64,000 nt of DNA from Cupriavidus sp. D39 (GCF_026627925.1 NZ_JAPNLE010000009.1:4712001-4776000), one strand, 5' to 3'. Positions 9,883-21,323 are shown, numbered from the stretch's first letter. The notes: generated from the sequence alone by a model not told the origin. Numbers and translations are program-made.

Positions 9883-10064
9883 AGGTGGCGCGCAACGGGC
9901 CCGCGCCGTGTGAGCGCGCGGTAACTGCCTGATTGGAAAGGCGAAATTATAGCGCCTTGCAGGCCTCGTGCCGGGCTTTTCCGAGCGCCCGGCTCAGTCT
10001 TGCGATCGGGTGCGTGGCGCAAAGAAGGCAGGCGCGGGCATGCCGAGCCGGTACAATTACGGCC

Positions 10065-13000
10065 ATGTCTGCACCTCGCTTCGTTCATCTCCGTCTCCAT
10101 TCCGAATACTCCGTCGTCGACGGCATCGTGCGCCTGGACGATGCCGTCAAGGCTGCGGCCGCCGATGGCATGGGCGCGCTCGCCCTGACCGACCTGGCCA
10201 ATGCCTTCGGCCTGATCCGCTTCTACAAGGAAGCGCGCGGCGGTGGCGTCAAGCCCGTGGTCGGCACCGACGTCTGGCTCACCAACGCCGACGATCGCGA
10301 CAAGCCGGCGCGGCTGCTGCTGCTGGTCCAGGACCGGATTGGCTACCTCAATCTCTGCGTGCTGCTGTCGCGCGCATGGCTTTCCAACCAGTACCGCGGC
10401 CGCGCCGAGATCGACCCGGCCTGGTTCGATGAAACCGGCGAAGAGGGCCAGCCGCTGGCTACCGGCCTGATTGCGCTGTCCGGCGCCATGGGCGGCGACA
10501 TCGGCATGGCGCTGGCCAACGGCAACGATGCGGCCGCGGCGCAGGCTGCCGCGCATTGGGCCAAGGTGTTCCCGCAGCGGTTCTACATCGAGTTGCAGCG
10601 CGCCGGCCTGCCTGGCACCGATGCTTATGTGCAGCAGGCGGTGCAGCTGGCGGCCAGGATGCGCCTGCCGGTGGTGGCAACGCATCCGGTGCAGTTCATG
10701 ACGCCCGACGATTTCACCGCGCACGAGGCTCGCACCTGCATCGCCGAAGGGAGTTGCTGGCCAACCCCGCCGCGTGCGGCGCTTCACCACCGACCAGTAT
10801 TTCAAGACCCAGGACGAGATGTGCGCGCTGTTCGCCGACATCCCGTCCGCGCTGGAAAACGCGGTGCAGATCGCGCGCCGTTGCAACCTCACGCTGGAGC
10901 TGGGCAAGCCGCGCCTGCCGCTGTTTCCCACGCCCGACGGCATGTCGCTCGACGACTACCTCGTGCACCTGGCCAAGGAAGGCCTGGAAAAGCGCATGGC
11001 GGTACTGTTCCCCGACGAAGCCGTGCGCGAGGCCAAGCGCCCCGAGTACTACGCGCGGCTCGAGTTCGAGACCGGCACCATCATCAAGATGGGCTTCCCC
11101 GGCTACTTCCTGATCGTGGCGGACTTTATCAACTGGGCCAAGAACAACGGCGTGCCGGTTGGCCCGGGACGGGGCTCCGGCGCCGGTTCGCTGGTGGCCT
11201 ATGCGCTCGGCATTACCGATCTGGATCCGCTTAAGTACGCGCTGCTGTTCGAGCGGTTCCTGAATCCGGAACGGGTTTCGATGCCCGACTTCGACATCGA
11301 CTTCTGCCAGCAGGGACGCGATCGCGTGATCACGTACGTGAAGGAGAAGTACGGCCACGCCGCGGTATCGCAGATCGCCACCTTCGGCACCATGGCCGCC
11401 AAGGCGGCGGTGCGCGACGTGGGCCGCGTGCTGGACCTGGGCTATGGCTTTGTCGACGGCATCGCCAAGCTAATCCCTTTCAAGCCGGGCAAGCTCGTCA
11501 CCATCGAGGAAGCCAAGAAGGAAGAGCCGCTGCTGACCGAGCGCGAGAAGAACGAAGAAGAAGTGCGCCAGTTGCTGGAGCTGGCGCAGCGCGTGGAAGG
11601 CATGACGCGTAACGTCGGCATGCACGCCGGTGGCGTGCTGATCGCCCCGGGCAAGCTGACGGACTTCTGCCCGCTCTATACGCAGGGCGCGCAGAACGAC
11701 GGCATGAGCGGCGTGGTCAGCCAGTACGACAAGGACGACGTGGAAGCGGCCGGCCTGGTCAAGTTCGACTTCTTGGGCCTGACCACGCTGACCATCCTGG
11801 ACTGGGCCGAGCGTTATATCCGCCGGCTCGACCCGTCCATGGCGGACTGGAGCTGCAGCCACATCCCGCTCGACGACAGCAAGGCATTCGACATCCTCAA
11901 GACGGCCAACACGGTCGCGGTGTTCCAGCTGGAAAGCCGCGGCATGCAGGGCATGCTGAAGGACGCCAAGCCTGACCGCTTCGAGGACATCATCGCGCTG
12001 GTGGCGCTCTACCGCCCGGGCCCGATGGACCTGATCCCCAGCTTCTGCGCCCGTAAGCACGGCCGCGAGAAGGTGGAGTACCCGGACCCGCGCGTCGAGC
12101 CGGTGCTCAAGGAGACCTACGGCATCATGGTCTACCAGGAGCAGGTGATGCAGATGGCGCAGATCATCGGCGGCTACTCGCTGGGCGGCGCCGACTTGCT
12201 GCGCCGCGCCATGGGCAAGAAGAAGGCCGAGGAAATGGCCCAGCACCGCGAGCTGTTCCGCGAGGGTGCGGCCAAGAACGGCCTGACCGCCGAGAAGGCG
12301 GACGATACCTTCGACCTGATGGAAAAGTTCGCGGGCTACGGCTTCAACAAGTCGCACGCGGCCGCTTACGCTTTGCTGGCCTACTACACGGCCTGGCTCA
12401 AGGCGCACCATCCGGCCGCGTTCATGGCAGCGAATATGTCGCTCGCCATGGACGATACCGACAAGGTCAAGATCCTTTTGATGACTGCAAGCTCAACAAG
12501 CTCCAGGTGCTGCCGCCTGACGTCAACGCCAGCGAATACCGCTTCGCGCCGACCGATGCCAAGACCATCCGCTACGGCCTTGGCGGCATCAAGGGCTCGG
12601 GGCAGGGCGCCATCGAGGACATCCTGCGTGCCCGCGAGGAAAAGCCCTTTGCCGACCTGTTCGATTTCTGCGAGCGCGTCGACCGCCGCCAGGTCAACCG
12701 CCGCACCATCGAGGCGCTGATCCGCGCCGGCGCCTTCGACAGCCTCAACGACAATCGCGGCCAGTTGCTGGCCTCGGTGTCGCGCGCCATGGAAGCCGCC
12801 GAGCAGAAGGCTGAATCGGCCAACCAGGTGTCGCTGTTCGACCTGATGGCCGACGCCGGCGAATCGCACCGTCCCGAGCTGGTCGACGAGCCGGCCTGGG
12901 CGCCCAAGCGCATGCTGCAGGAAGAAAAGCAGGCGCTGGGCTATTACTTCTCCGGCCACCTGTTCGACGCCTATCGCGACGAAGTCGGCCGCTTCCTCAA

Positions 13001-13574
13001 GGGCACGCTGGCCGGCCTGGAAAAGGAAGTGCAGGGCAACGGCGGCGGCTACGGCCGCGACGTGCGCGGCAAGGTCATCGCCGGTGTCATCACCGGCATG
13101 CGCACCCAGATGACGCAGCGCGGCAAGATGCTGATCGTCTTGCTCGACGACGGCACCGGGCAGGTCGAGATGACGGTGTTCAACGAATTGTTCGATGCCA
13201 ACCGCCATATGTTCCGCGAGGACGAGATGGTGATCGTGCAGGGCAATGCCCGCCATGACACCTTTACCGGTGGCGTGCGCTTCACCGCCGAATCGGTGAT
13301 GGACCTGGTGGCGGCGCGCGCCAAGTACGCCGAGGCGGTAGGCCTGGCGTTCAACGGCAATGCCTCCACCGAACTGCTGCGCGAGTTGCTTACGCCCTAC
13401 CTGGCGAACGTGGCCAATACGCCAGGCGTGCCGGTGCGCGTGAGCTACGCCACCACCGGCGCGCGCTGCGAGGCGGAGCTGGGCCGGCAGTGGCTGGTCA
13501 CGCCATCCGACGATGCCCTGGCAAGCTTCCGCGCGGCCCTGTCTGGCGAGAATGTCCGCATGCTGTACGGCTGA
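10065..13574 (+). CDS. dnaE: DNA polymerase III alpha subunit (three apparent frameshifts)
   Basis: Replicative polymerase catalytic subunit. The PHP domain starts at [15 protein letters not shown]; the palm has [16 protein letters not shown] and the catalytic PDFDIDFC; then [24 protein letters not shown], the helix-hairpin-helix [12 protein letters not shown] and the OB fold near the end. The frame changes at GGG 10749-10751, CCCC 10765-10768 and TTTT 12476-12479. Adding one base to each run gives ...CIAEGELLANPRRVRRF... and ...[15 protein letters not shown]..., a continuous protein of about 1,170 residues, normal for DnaE. The gene is essential, so these are almost certainly sequence errors. 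Confidence 0.95.
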
Positions 13575-13670
13575 CCCGGGCTTGCCGGCAGGGCGGCAAC
13601 GGCAGTGCGCCGCCCTGGCCGGCCTTGCTGCCGTCCATCTTCGTCTTTCCATGGATCACACAAGCCCCGC

Positions 13671-14927
13671 ATGGCCAAGCAACGCATCCTCTTCCACCTG
13701 ACCCACTTTCTGCGCGGCGGCATCGAGACCTCGCTGGTATCGCTGCTGGCCTCGCTGGATCGAGAGCGCTTCGAGATCGGCCTGACGCTGACCTATCCGA
13801 CCGAGGCGCTGGAGACGCATTTCCGCGCGATGCTGCCGCCGGACGTCAAGATCCATATCCTCGCGCCGGAGGCCTGGCTCTCGCACTGCCGGCAACTGAA
13901 AAAAGCCGGCAAGCTGGGCCCGCTGGGCAAGATCTATGAAGAAGTGCTGTTGCCGCCGCTGCGCAAGCCGCTGGTCAACCGGCGCTTTCGCGGCATCGCA
14001 CGGGACTATGACCTGGTCATCGACTATGACATGTCGCTCTCGCGGCTGACCGGCCGCCTGCCGGTGCCGATGATCGGCTACCAGCATTTCAGCGTGGCCC
14101 ACCTGGAGCGCGAGAACCGCCGCAAGCTGCGCAAGCTGCGGCGCCAGTGCCGCGAGCACTATGACCGCATCGTGGTGCTCAACGACAGCATGCTGGCCGA
14201 CGCGCGGGCGCTGATTCCCGAGGCCGCCGACAAATTCATCCGCCTGTACAACGCCACCGACCTCGATCGCATTCGCGCGCTCGGCAAGGCGCCTTTCACC
14301 CCGCTGGCTTATCCCTACATCGTTTCGGTGGGGCGGCTGGAGGAAAGCCAGAAGGATTTCACCACGCTGCTGCGGGCCTACGCGGCGCTGGTCAGGGGCA
14401 CGGGCTTGTGCGAGCGGCTGGTGCTGGTGGGTGACGGCGCTTCGCGCGGCCGGCTCGAAGCGCTCGCGCGCGAGCTCGGCATCAGCGAGCGCGTCAGCTT
14501 TGCCGGCTTCCAGGCTAATCCCTATGCGTGGATCCACCATGCGCGGCTGATGGCGTTCAGCTCCAAGATGGAGGGGCTGCCCAATGTGCTGCTCGAAGGC
14601 ATGGCGCTGGGCCAGTTGGTGGTGAGCACCGATTGCCCGGTGGGCCCGCGCGAGATCCTGGCCGAGGGCAAGGCCGGCCTGCTGACGCCGGTTGGCGATG
14701 TGCCGGCGCTGGCGGAGGCGATCCGCCTCGGGCTCGAGGACGCGCCGCTGCGCGCCCGCCTGCTGGCCTATGCGGCGGTCCACATCGAGCAGATGGGCTT
14801 TGGCCCCACCTCGGCGGCCTTCAGCGCTTGTGTCGAGGGGCTGCTGGGTGCACCTCAGGCAGGGGCGGCAGCCCCTACCGTGGCGGCACCTGCTGCTCGC
14901 TCTTCTGCTGCAGGTACCACAGTTTGA
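13671..14927 (+). CDS. glycosyltransferase family 4-like protein (LPS-type)
   Basis: A 418-residue GT-B glycosyltransferase. The N-terminal domain begins MAKQRILFHLTHFLRGGIETS (glycine-rich acceptor/donor loop); the C-terminal donor domain has YIVSVGRLEESQKDF, LVLVGDGASRGRLE and the EGLPNVLLEGMALGQLVVSTDCPVGPRE nucleotide-sugar site in two parts. The ATG at 13671 fits the family start; a longer open frame upstream is not conserved in style. The last 53 bp overlap, tail to tail, the next glycosyltransferase on the minus strand. The sugar specificity is not deducible. Position next to other LPS genes suggests lipopolysaccharide or another surface glycan. Confidence 0.88.
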   Translation: MAKQRILFHLTHFLRGGIETSLVSLLASLDRERFEIGLTLTYPTEALETHFRAMLPPDVKIHILAPEAWLSHCRQLKKAGKLGPLGKIYEEVLLPPLRKPLVNRRFRGIARDYDLVIDYDMSLSRLTGRLPVPMIGYQHFSVAHLERENRRKLRKLRRQCREHYDRIVVLNDSMLADARALIPEAADKFIRLYNATDLDRIRALGKAPFTPLAYPYIVSVGRLEESQKDFTTLLRAYAALVRGTGLCERLVLVGDGASRGRLEALARELGISERVSFAGFQANPYAWIHHARLMAFSSKMEGLPNVLLEGMALGQLVVSTDCPVGPREILAEGKAGLLTPVGDVPALAEAIRLGLEDAPLRARLLAYAAVHIEQMGFGPTSAAFSACVEGLLGAPQAGAAAPTVAAPAARSSAAGTTV

Positions 14928-15642
14928 TGTATTTGTAGTAGCTGGCCTGGCCATTCATCAGCGCCACGCCGAGCCCCTGCGCGCCGTCCAGGAAGCCGCG
15001 GCGCAGCAGGTAGGTGCGCAGGAATGCCCAGGCGCCATGCAGCACGGCGCTGGCGGGCGACGCCGTCTTGCCGCGGGCAAATCCCTGCTGGGCGCCCAGG
15101 CTGGAGTATTTGTCGATCTTTTGCAGCACCTGCGAGAAATCGTCATAGGTGTAATGCAGCAGCGGCGAATTGAGCCTGCCGACCGGCGCATCGGCTACCA
15201 CGCGCTCGTGCACGAGATCGTCGGTGAAGCGGGCGCAGCCACGGCGGAACAGCCGTGTGACGTAGTCGGGGTACCAGCCGCCGTGGCGGATGAAGCGGCC
15301 GCAAAAGCGCGACAGCCGAGGCACCTCGTACGCATCGGACTGGCCGGATGCCACCGCGGCGAGGATCTCGTCGCGCAGCTCGGGGGTGACCCGTTCGTCG
15401 GCGTCGATGGAGAAGATCCAGTCGCCGTCGGCCTTCGATACCGCCAGGTTTTTCTGGGCGCCGAAGCCGGGCCAGTGCTCGGTTTCGAAGACCTCCGCAC
15501 CCAGGCTTCGGGCCAGCTCGACCGTGCCGTCCCGGCTACCTGAATCCACTATAATCGCGCGGTCGCACCAGGACACGCTTTCCAGGCACTCCCGGATGTT
15601 ATGTGCCTCGTTTTTTGTAATTAGTACGACTGAGATTCTCAT
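14875..15642 (-). CDS. glycosyltransferase family 2, WaaE/KdtX-type LPS core glucosyltransferase
   Basis: A 255-residue GT-A enzyme. MRISVVLITKNEAHNIRECLES is the nucleotide-sugar fold start and DWIFSIDADERVTPEL carries the DxD metal/donor motif. The region VTRLFRRGCARFTDDLVHE and the C-terminal YIKLWYLQQK are typical of the LPS core beta-1,4-glucosyltransferase group (WaaE-like). It probably adds a hexose to the LPS inner core at the cytoplasmic face. It is divergent from the O-antigen ligase with almost no gap and overlaps the preceding glycosyltransferase by 53 bp. Confidence 0.87.
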   Translation of the reverse strand: MRISVVLITKNEAHNIRECLESVSWCDRAIIVDSGSRDGTVELARSLGAEVFETEHWPGFGAQKNLAVSKADGDWIFSIDADERVTPELRDEILAAVASGQSDAYEVPRLSRFCGRFIRHGGWYPDYVTRLFRRGCARFTDDLVHERVVADAPVGRLNSPLLHYTYDDFSQVLQKIDKYSSLGAQQGFARGKTASPASAVLHGAWAFLRTYLLRRGFLDGAQGLGVALMNGQASYYKYIKLWYLQQKSEQQVPPR

Positions 15643-15653
15643 AGAGCTTGTTT

Positions 15654-16907
15654 ATGATGTTCCGTGCCGGAAAAGTGACCGCTTTTACCAATGCGCTAGT
15701 TCTGGCATTCCCAATCCTGCTACTGTGCGTGCCGAAGGGCGCCGGCATTTTCCTGGGCGCCATCTTGCTGCTGGCCTTGATTGTCCATAGCGGCATGGGG
15801 CCCACGTTATCGCAGTATCGCGCCACGCTGTGGCCCATCGGGCTCGCTATTCTAGCTTTGGTGCTTGTCTTCCTGGGTTCCAAGCTCTATTTTCACGTCC
15901 CCTGGAACGTGATGGATAACCCTTCACGCATCCTCCTTTTGTTGGTGACATGCCTGGTTATCCTCAAAATCGCGCCAGACCCGCAGCGGATCTGGCGTGG
16001 TATCACGATCGCTTTGGCGATGAGCCTGGTGGTTGTCCTGTTCCAGTATTGGGTCCTCAACGATCCACGGCCGTCGGCCTGGACCCAGGCCATCGCATTC
16101 GGGAACATGGTTGCCGCATTGGGGCTGATTGGCTTCGTGCGGCCTGGGACCAGCCGCAAGTCGCATCTGGTTGCCTGGCTAGACCTGGCTCTCGCGGGTT
16201 CGGTGCTGATTGTGAATGGCACGCGCGGCGCTTGGCTGGCATTGTTTATCACGATGATCCCGCTGCTCTTTGTTCGCTACCCGAGCATGAGGCCGGCGAA
16301 GTTCTTTGGCGCCGTGGTGCTCATCGCTGCCTTGGCTGCGGGATTCTATCTGGTGCCTGGCAGCCCCGTCGCGCAGCGGGTTGACCTTGTGCGGGGACAA
16401 TGGGAGCAGTTCCAGCACGGGAATACCGAAACGTCGGTGGGTGCACGGTTGAAGCTCTGGCAAATGGCGCTGGAATCGATCCACTTGCATCCATGGCTTG
16501 GCGTCGGGGTCGGACAGTTCGCGCGTATCCCTCAATCTTCCATCTTCTGCAAGGAGCATGGGTCGTCTGACGTTTGCACCCTTGAGCACGCGCACAATGA
16601 TGTCCTCGAGGCCGCAGCGACAATGGGCATGCCGGGCATGCTGGCATTGCTGGGCTTGTTTCTGGTCCCTGGTGTCCTGTTCTGGCGGTTGCTAGGCGTA
16701 TGCAGGCGCAACGCCAATCCCCTTGGCGTCAGCTTGTGCGCTTCCGGCATCGGCGTCGTCATGGCCAGCCTGATCAGCGGCCTGACCCAGGTGACGATGG
16801 CGCACCAGGCAAATATCGTTTTTTATGCCGGCGTGATCGGGCTGTTGCTCGGGCTGGCCGCAGTACAAGCAAAGTATCCCCGCGCCGACGGGGTGGAGAA
16901 AACGTGA
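15654..16907 (+). CDS. O-antigen ligase family protein
   Basis: A 417-residue polytopic membrane protein with 10-12 hydrophobic helices and the large periplasmic loop typical of Wzy/WaaL proteins, including [29 protein letters not shown] in adjoining parts and the conserved [17 protein letters not shown]. The [10 protein letters not shown] motif precedes the loop. It probably ligates O-polysaccharide to lipid A-core in the periplasm. The start is ATG 15654 or 15657; a TTG at 15648 is also in frame. Its stop overlaps the msbA GTG start (GTGA), indicating translational coupling. Confidence 0.87.
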   Translation: MMFRAGKVTAFTNALVLAFPILLLCVPKGAGIFLGAILLLALIVHSGMGPTLSQYRATLWPIGLAILALVLVFLGSKLYFHVPWNVMDNPSRILLLLVTCLVILKIAPDPQRIWRGITIALAMSLVVVLFQYWVLNDPRPSAWTQAIAFGNMVAALGLIGFVRPGTSRKSHLVAWLDLALAGSVLIVNGTRGAWLALFITMIPLLFVRYPSMRPAKFFGAVVLIAALAAGFYLVPGSPVAQRVDLVRGQWEQFQHGNTETSVGARLKLWQMALESIHLHPWLGVGVGQFARIPQSSIFCKEHGSSDVCTLEHAHNDVLEAAATMGMPGMLALLGLFLVPGVLFWRLLGVCRRNANPLGVSLCASGIGVVMASLISGLTQVTMAHQANIVFYAGVIGLLLGLAAVQAKYPRADGVEKT

Positions 16908-18673
16908 AAGTCCAAGAACAAAATGCGCCCCCGGCCCAGGAAGCCGACACCCTGAAGCGAGTCTGGTCCTACCTGCGCCCGGAAATGCGCGTCTTCATCG
17001 TCGCCATCATCGCGATGGCGGCTGTGGCGGGCGCCGAAGGGATCATGCCCAAGGTCGTCAACGACCTGCTCGACAACGGTTTCGGCGGCGCCTATGCCGG
17101 CAAGCTCTGGCACGTGCCGGCCCTGCTGATCGGCGTGGCGCTGGTACGCGGGGTGGCGCAGTTCGCTTCCGGCTACCTGCTCGCCCTGATCTCCAACCGG
17201 GTGCTGCTGAAGATGCGCATGCAGATGTTCGAGCGCATGCTGCATGCGCCCGCGCTGTTCTACCATCGCAACACCGCGGCGTCGCTGATCAATGCGGTGA
17301 TCTTCGAAGTCAACCAGGTCATGCAGATCCTGACTGGCGTGCTGATCACCCTGGTGCGCGATTCGCTCACCGTGCTGGCGCTGCTCGTCTACCTGTTCTA
17401 TACCAACTGGAGCCTGACGCTGGTGGTGGCGGTGATCCTGCCGGTGATCGGTTTTGTCATGGCCAAGGTCAATCGCCGCCTGCGCCGCCTCAATCGCGAT
17501 CACCAGGCGCTGACCAACACCGCGGCCTACGTGGTCGAGGAAGCCGCCGGTGGCTACAAGGTGGTCAAGCTGCATGGCGGCGAGGCGTATGAGACTTCGC
17601 GTTTCGCGGCCATGGCCGAGCGCCTGCGTGGCTATTCCATGCGCATGGCAGTGGCGGGCGGGCTGAACCAGCCCGTCACGGCATTCCTGGCGGCGCTGGC
17701 GTTGTCCGTCATCCTCACCATCGCGATGATCCAGTCGCAGTCCAACCACACGACGGTGGGCAGCTTCACCGGCTTTGTGATGGCGATGCTGCTGCTGGTC
17801 TCGCCGCTCAAGCACCTGACCGACCTGAACCAGCCGCTGCAGCGCGGCCTGACTGCGGCCGAGATGATCTTCGGCCTGATCGACGAGCCGGTCGAGCCGC
17901 AAGACGGCGGCCTGCCGCTCGAGCGCGCGCGTGGCGAACTGGTGTTCGAGAAGGTGGGCTTCCGCTACGGCGAGGCCGCCCGCCCGGCGCTGGACAACAT
18001 CAACTTCAACGTCAGCGCCGGTGAAGTGGTGGCGCTGGTGGGGCCGTCGGGCAGCGGCAAGACCACGCTGGTCAACCTGGTGCCGCGCTTCTTCGACCCA
18101 ACCGAGGGCCGCATCCTGCTGGACGGCAGGACCATCGACGCGTTCTCGCTGCAGGACCTGCGCCGCCAGATCGCCTTTGTCAGCCAGGACGTGGTGCTGT
18201 TCAACGACACGGTTGCCGCCAACGTGGCCTATGGCGTGCATCCGGCGACGCAGATCGACATGGCGCGCGTCGAGCGCGCGCTGGCCGCCGCCTACCTGAC
18301 CGATGTGATCAAGGGCCTGCCGCAAGGTCTCGAGACCAATATTGGCGACAACGGCATGAAGCTGTCCGGCGGCCAGCGCCAGCGCATGGCGATTGCGCGC
18401 GCGCTATACAAGGACGCACCGATCCTGATCCTCGACGAAGCCACCTCGGCGCTCGACTCGGAATCCGAGCGCCAGGTGCAGGCCGCGCTGGAGGCCCTGA
18501 TGGTCGGCCGGACCACGCTGGTCATCGCGCACCGCCTGTCGACCATCGAGAACGCCGATCGCATCGTGGTGCTCGACCACGGGCGGGTAGCGGAGCACGG
18601 CAGCCACGCCGAGCTGCTCTCGTCCGAGGGGCTCTACGCCGGGCTGCACAAGATCCAGTTCGCCACCCAGTAA
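16904..18673 (+). CDS. msbA: lipid A export ATP-binding/permease protein MsbA
   Basis: A 589-residue ABC half-transporter that flips lipid A-core across the inner membrane. Six transmembrane helices occupy about residues 25-310. The nucleotide-binding domain has Walker [11 protein letters not shown] (about residue 379), Q-loop FVSQDVVLF, signature [14 protein letters not shown], Walker [13 protein letters not shown] and the switch His in [10 protein letters not shown]. The GTG start at 16904 overlaps the O-antigen ligase stop by 4 bases, so the two LPS export/assembly genes are coupled. Confidence 0.95.
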   Translation: MKVQEQNAPPAQEADTLKRVWSYLRPEMRVFIVAIIAMAAVAGAEGIMPKVVNDLLDNGFGGAYAGKLWHVPALLIGVALVRGVAQFASGYLLALISNRVLLKMRMQMFERMLHAPALFYHRNTAASLINAVIFEVNQVMQILTGVLITLVRDSLTVLALLVYLFYTNWSLTLVVAVILPVIGFVMAKVNRRLRRLNRDHQALTNTAAYVVEEAAGGYKVVKLHGGEAYETSRFAAMAERLRGYSMRMAVAGGLNQPVTAFLAALALSVILTIAMIQSQSNHTTVGSFTGFVMAMLLLVSPLKHLTDLNQPLQRGLTAAEMIFGLIDEPVEPQDGGLPLERARGELVFEKVGFRYGEAARPALDNINFNVSAGEVVALVGPSGSGKTTLVNLVPRFFDPTEGRILLDGRTIDAFSLQDLRRQIAFVSQDVVLFNDTVAANVAYGVHPATQIDMARVERALAAAYLTDVIKGLPQGLETNIGDNGMKLSGGQRQRMAIARALYKDAPILILDEATSALDSESERQVQAALEALMVGRTTLVIAHRLSTIENADRIVVLDHGRVAEHGSHAELLSSEGLYAGLHKIQFATQ

Positions 18674-18783
18674 GCCGGCGCAGTCAGTCGGCGCAGTCAG
18701 CCAAATTCCCGCTGCCCGCGGCAGCCAGCGTGGGCGGTTCATGCGCAGTGCATAGAGGGGGACACCCCCGAAAGGAGACCACC

Positions 18784-19374
18784 ATGACCGCATCGCCACC
18801 CCCGCTGAGCCGTTACCCGGTTCCCGCCATCGCGGACCTGCCCGAGGACATCCGGGCTCGCATCCTGGAAGTCCAGGACAAGGCCGGCTTCGTGCCGAAC
18901 GTGTTCCTGACACTGGCCCACCGGCCCGATGAGTTCCGCGCCTTCTTCGCCTACCACGATGCGCTGATGCTCAAGGAAGGTGGCCTCTCCAAGGGTGAGC
19001 GCGAGATGATCGTGGTAGCCACTTCGGGCGCCAACCAGTGCCTCTACTGCGTGGTGGCGCACGGCGCCATCCTGCGCATCTACGAGAAGAAGCCGATGCT
19101 GGCCGACCAGGTGGCGGTCAACTACCGCAAGGCCGATATCACGCCGCGCCAGCGCGCCATGCTCGATTTTGCCCTCAAGGTCTGCGAGGCCTCGGCCGAG
19201 GTTGGCGACGCCGATTTCGCGGTGCTGGCCAAGCATGGGTTCAGCCAAGAGGACGCCTGGGATATCGCTGCCATCACCGCCTTCTTCGGCCTTTCCAACC
19301 GCATGGCGAACACCATCAGCATGCGGCCGAACGAAGAGTTCTACCTGATGGGGCGCGTGCCGAAGGCTAAGTAG
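18784..19374 (+). CDS. peroxidase-related (AhpD-like, carboxymuconolactone decarboxylase) protein
   Basis: A 196-residue AhpD-fold protein with the redox motif CLYCVVAHGA (CxxC…H, about residues 86-95), expected to reduce hydroperoxides through the cysteine pair. It closely follows the pattern of uncharacterised peroxidase-related enzymes (LPEDIRARILEVQDKAGFVPN start, FGLSNRMAN near the end). A strong AAAGGAG site precedes the ATG. It lies 110 bp after msbA. Physiological substrate and electron donor are unknown. Confidence 0.88.
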   Translation: MTASPPPLSRYPVPAIADLPEDIRARILEVQDKAGFVPNVFLTLAHRPDEFRAFFAYHDALMLKEGGLSKGEREMIVVATSGANQCLYCVVAHGAILRIYEKKPMLADQVAVNYRKADITPRQRAMLDFALKVCEASAEVGDADFAVLAKHGFSQEDAWDIAAITAFFGLSNRMANTISMRPNEEFYLMGRVPKAK

Positions 19375-19450
19375 CGCCTCTGGATGCACGTGCGGTGGGC
19401 GCCTGCCGCGCCCATCTCCTTGTTCCACTTCTCTCGATCCGCCCGTCGCC

Positions 19451-20665
19451 TTGAATCCCGTCTCGCTCTTCTTTGCCCAGGCCTGCCTGGTGGTCGGCAC
19501 GCCGTTCCTGCTGTGGCGCGGGCTGCGCATCGGCAGCATCGTGCCGCTGGTGGCCATGCAGATCGTGGGCGGCATCCTGCTCGGGCCGTCCCTGCTTGGC
19601 GCGTTGTGGCCGCAAGGCTGGCAGGCCCTGTTCGGGCCGGCGCAGCTAGCCGCGCTCTCCGGGCTGCAATGGCTGGCGGTGGTGCTGTTTGCCTTCCTCT
19701 CCGGCTTGCATATCGGCGGCGCGCAGCAGCAAGGGATGCGGCGCATTGCGATGGCGGCAGCGCTGGGCAGCGTGCTGGGGCCGTTCGCGCTCGGCACGGC
19801 AGCCGGGGCCTGGCTGGCCTACGCTACGCCGGGTGCAGTCGGGCAAGCGGCATCCGCCTGGCAATTCGCCTTTGCCGTGGGCGTTTCCATGGCGGTAACG
19901 GCACTGCCGGTGCTGGGGGCGATCCTGCGTGAAATGAAGCTGTCCGACTCCGTGCCCGGACAGCTGGCGCTCGGCTGCGCCGCCTTCAGCGATGCGGCCA
20001 TCTGGCTGGTGCTGTCGGCCATCCTCGCCAGCGCAGGCCGTTCGTCGTCCTACGACTTCCTGCGCCTGGCGTTGCTTGGACTCGCCTACGTCGGTGCGAT
20101 GCTGTGGCTGGTACGTCCGCTGCTGGCGCGCATGCTGCCGCGGATGGCCGCCGTTGATGCGCGCCTGGCGCTGGTCGCGGTGCTGATCTTCGGCTCGGCG
20201 CTGATCTCCGAATCGATCGGCCTGCACTACATCCTTGGCGGCTTCCTCGCGGGCGTCGTGCTGCCGAGCGATGCGGCCGGCGAGCTCCGGCGCCAGCTCG
20301 AGCCTGCCACCGTGGTGGTACTGATGCCGTTCTTCTTTCTGATGACCGGGCTGCGTACCGACATCGCCATGGGTGGTCAGGAGACCCTGCTGGAGTTCGG
20401 CCTGTGCACCGTGGTCGCGGTGGCCAGCAAGGTGGTCGGGACCGCATTGCCGGCGCGCCTGGCCGGCCTGCCGCGGCGCGAGGCCTGGATGCTGGGCGCG
20501 CTGGTGCAGACCAAGGGCCTGATGGAAGTGGTGGTGCTGGGCATCTTGTTAGAGGCCGGGCTGATCGGCATGACGGCCTTCTCTGGCCTGCTGCTGATGG
20601 CGCTGGCCACCACCGTGCTGGCCAAGCCGTTGACACGCGCGGCGGCGCGCCTGCGCGAACGCTGA
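19451..20665 (+). CDS. CPA2-family cation:proton antiporter
   Basis: A 404-residue membrane protein with about 12 helices of the sodium/hydrogen exchanger (KefB/GerN-like) fold. Visible signatures are GGILLGPSLLG (helix 2), the core ALPVLGAILREMKLSDSVPGQLALGCAAFSDA (in two parts), ESIGLHYILGGFLAGVVLP, and the C-terminal MTGLRTDI and GALVQTKGLMEVVVL. It stops at the membrane core with no regulatory RCK domain. The start appears to be TTG at 19451. Ion specificity (Na+ or K+) is not decided by sequence. Confidence 0.88.
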   Translation: MNPVSLFFAQACLVVGTPFLLWRGLRIGSIVPLVAMQIVGGILLGPSLLGALWPQGWQALFGPAQLAALSGLQWLAVVLFAFLSGLHIGGAQQQGMRRIAMAAALGSVLGPFALGTAAGAWLAYATPGAVGQAASAWQFAFAVGVSMAVTALPVLGAILREMKLSDSVPGQLALGCAAFSDAAIWLVLSAILASAGRSSSYDFLRLALLGLAYVGAMLWLVRPLLARMLPRMAAVDARLALVAVLIFGSALISESIGLHYILGGFLAGVVLPSDAAGELRRQLEPATVVVLMPFFFLMTGLRTDIAMGGQETLLEFGLCTVVAVASKVVGTALPARLAGLPRREAWMLGALVQTKGLMEVVVLGILLEAGLIGMTAFSGLLLMALATTVLAKPLTRAAARLRER

Positions 20666-20695
20666 GCCGCGCTTGCCGTCACCAGCCGGGCAGCG

Positions 20696-21205
20696 CTAGC
20701 GGATCTGCGCGCACGTGCCGCTGCGCGGGTCGAACAGCACCGGCCAGGCCTGCTCGTAGATGCCAGGGGTGCAATGCTGCTCGCAATGCGCATGCGCCAG
20801 CGTGACGCGCCGCGGGTCCTGCCAGACCATCAGCGTGCAGCCGCTGCCATCGATCGCCCGCAGTTCGATATGCGGGGTCTTGCGCACCTGACGGAACTCC
20901 GTGAGATCGAAATGACAGGAGCCATGCCGGCCCACCCACAGCTTCCAGCTGAGGCTGCGCACATCGTTGCTGGCCACCCGCATATGGGCATCCTCGCGAA
21001 AGCCGTCTTCCTCCGTACGCTGGCAATCGGCGGCGATATCGATGTCGTGCGGGGGAATGGGCGTGGCGCGTTCCCGCGCCACGGGGGCGGGGGCCGTTTG
21101 TGTCGCGGGTACGCGCGCAGCTGGCGGGGAGGGAGGAGGCAGTGTCACCGTGCATGCCGCCAATGCGGCAGCTAACGGCCACAACAGCAAGCGCTTGTTC
21201 TTCAT
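20696..21205 (-). CDS. putative lipoprotein of unknown function
   Basis: A 169-residue protein beginning MKNKRLLLWPLAAALAACTV: basic residues, hydrophobic stretch and a lipobox (LAAC, Cys18), so it is probably lipidated. A Pro/Ala/Arg linker (residues 20-45) leads to a compact C-terminal domain with six cysteines (for example DIAADCQ, GSGCTLMV, HCEQHCTPGIYEQ, SGTCAQIR) that may form disulfides in the periplasm. The ATG at 21205 was chosen over a longer frame because it gives the signal sequence. I do not recognise a family. Confidence 0.7.
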   Translation of the reverse strand: MKNKRLLLWPLAAALAACTVTLPPPSPPAARVPATQTAPAPVARERATPIPPHDIDIAADCQRTEEDGFREDAHMRVASNDVRSLSWKLWVGRHGSCHFDLTEFRQVRKTPHIELRAIDGSGCTLMVWQDPRRVTLAHAHCEQHCTPGIYEQAWPVLFDPRSGTCAQIR

Positions 21206-21323
21206 GATGACTCCTTGCGCCCGGCGCCCGCGAGGCAATCTGAATGCCGGCACCTGTCTCCATATTTATAGCGGATAGGGCAAGGAAGGCGAGAGGAAAG
21301 CGTGCGCACGCGCACCGCTCTTG

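Noticed and set aside
10065..13574. Programmed frameshifting in dnaE (or a split polymerase gene)
   Set aside because: Three shifts, two within 20 bp, none at a slippery heptamer, and the same deletion pattern in unrelated genes; sequence error is simpler.
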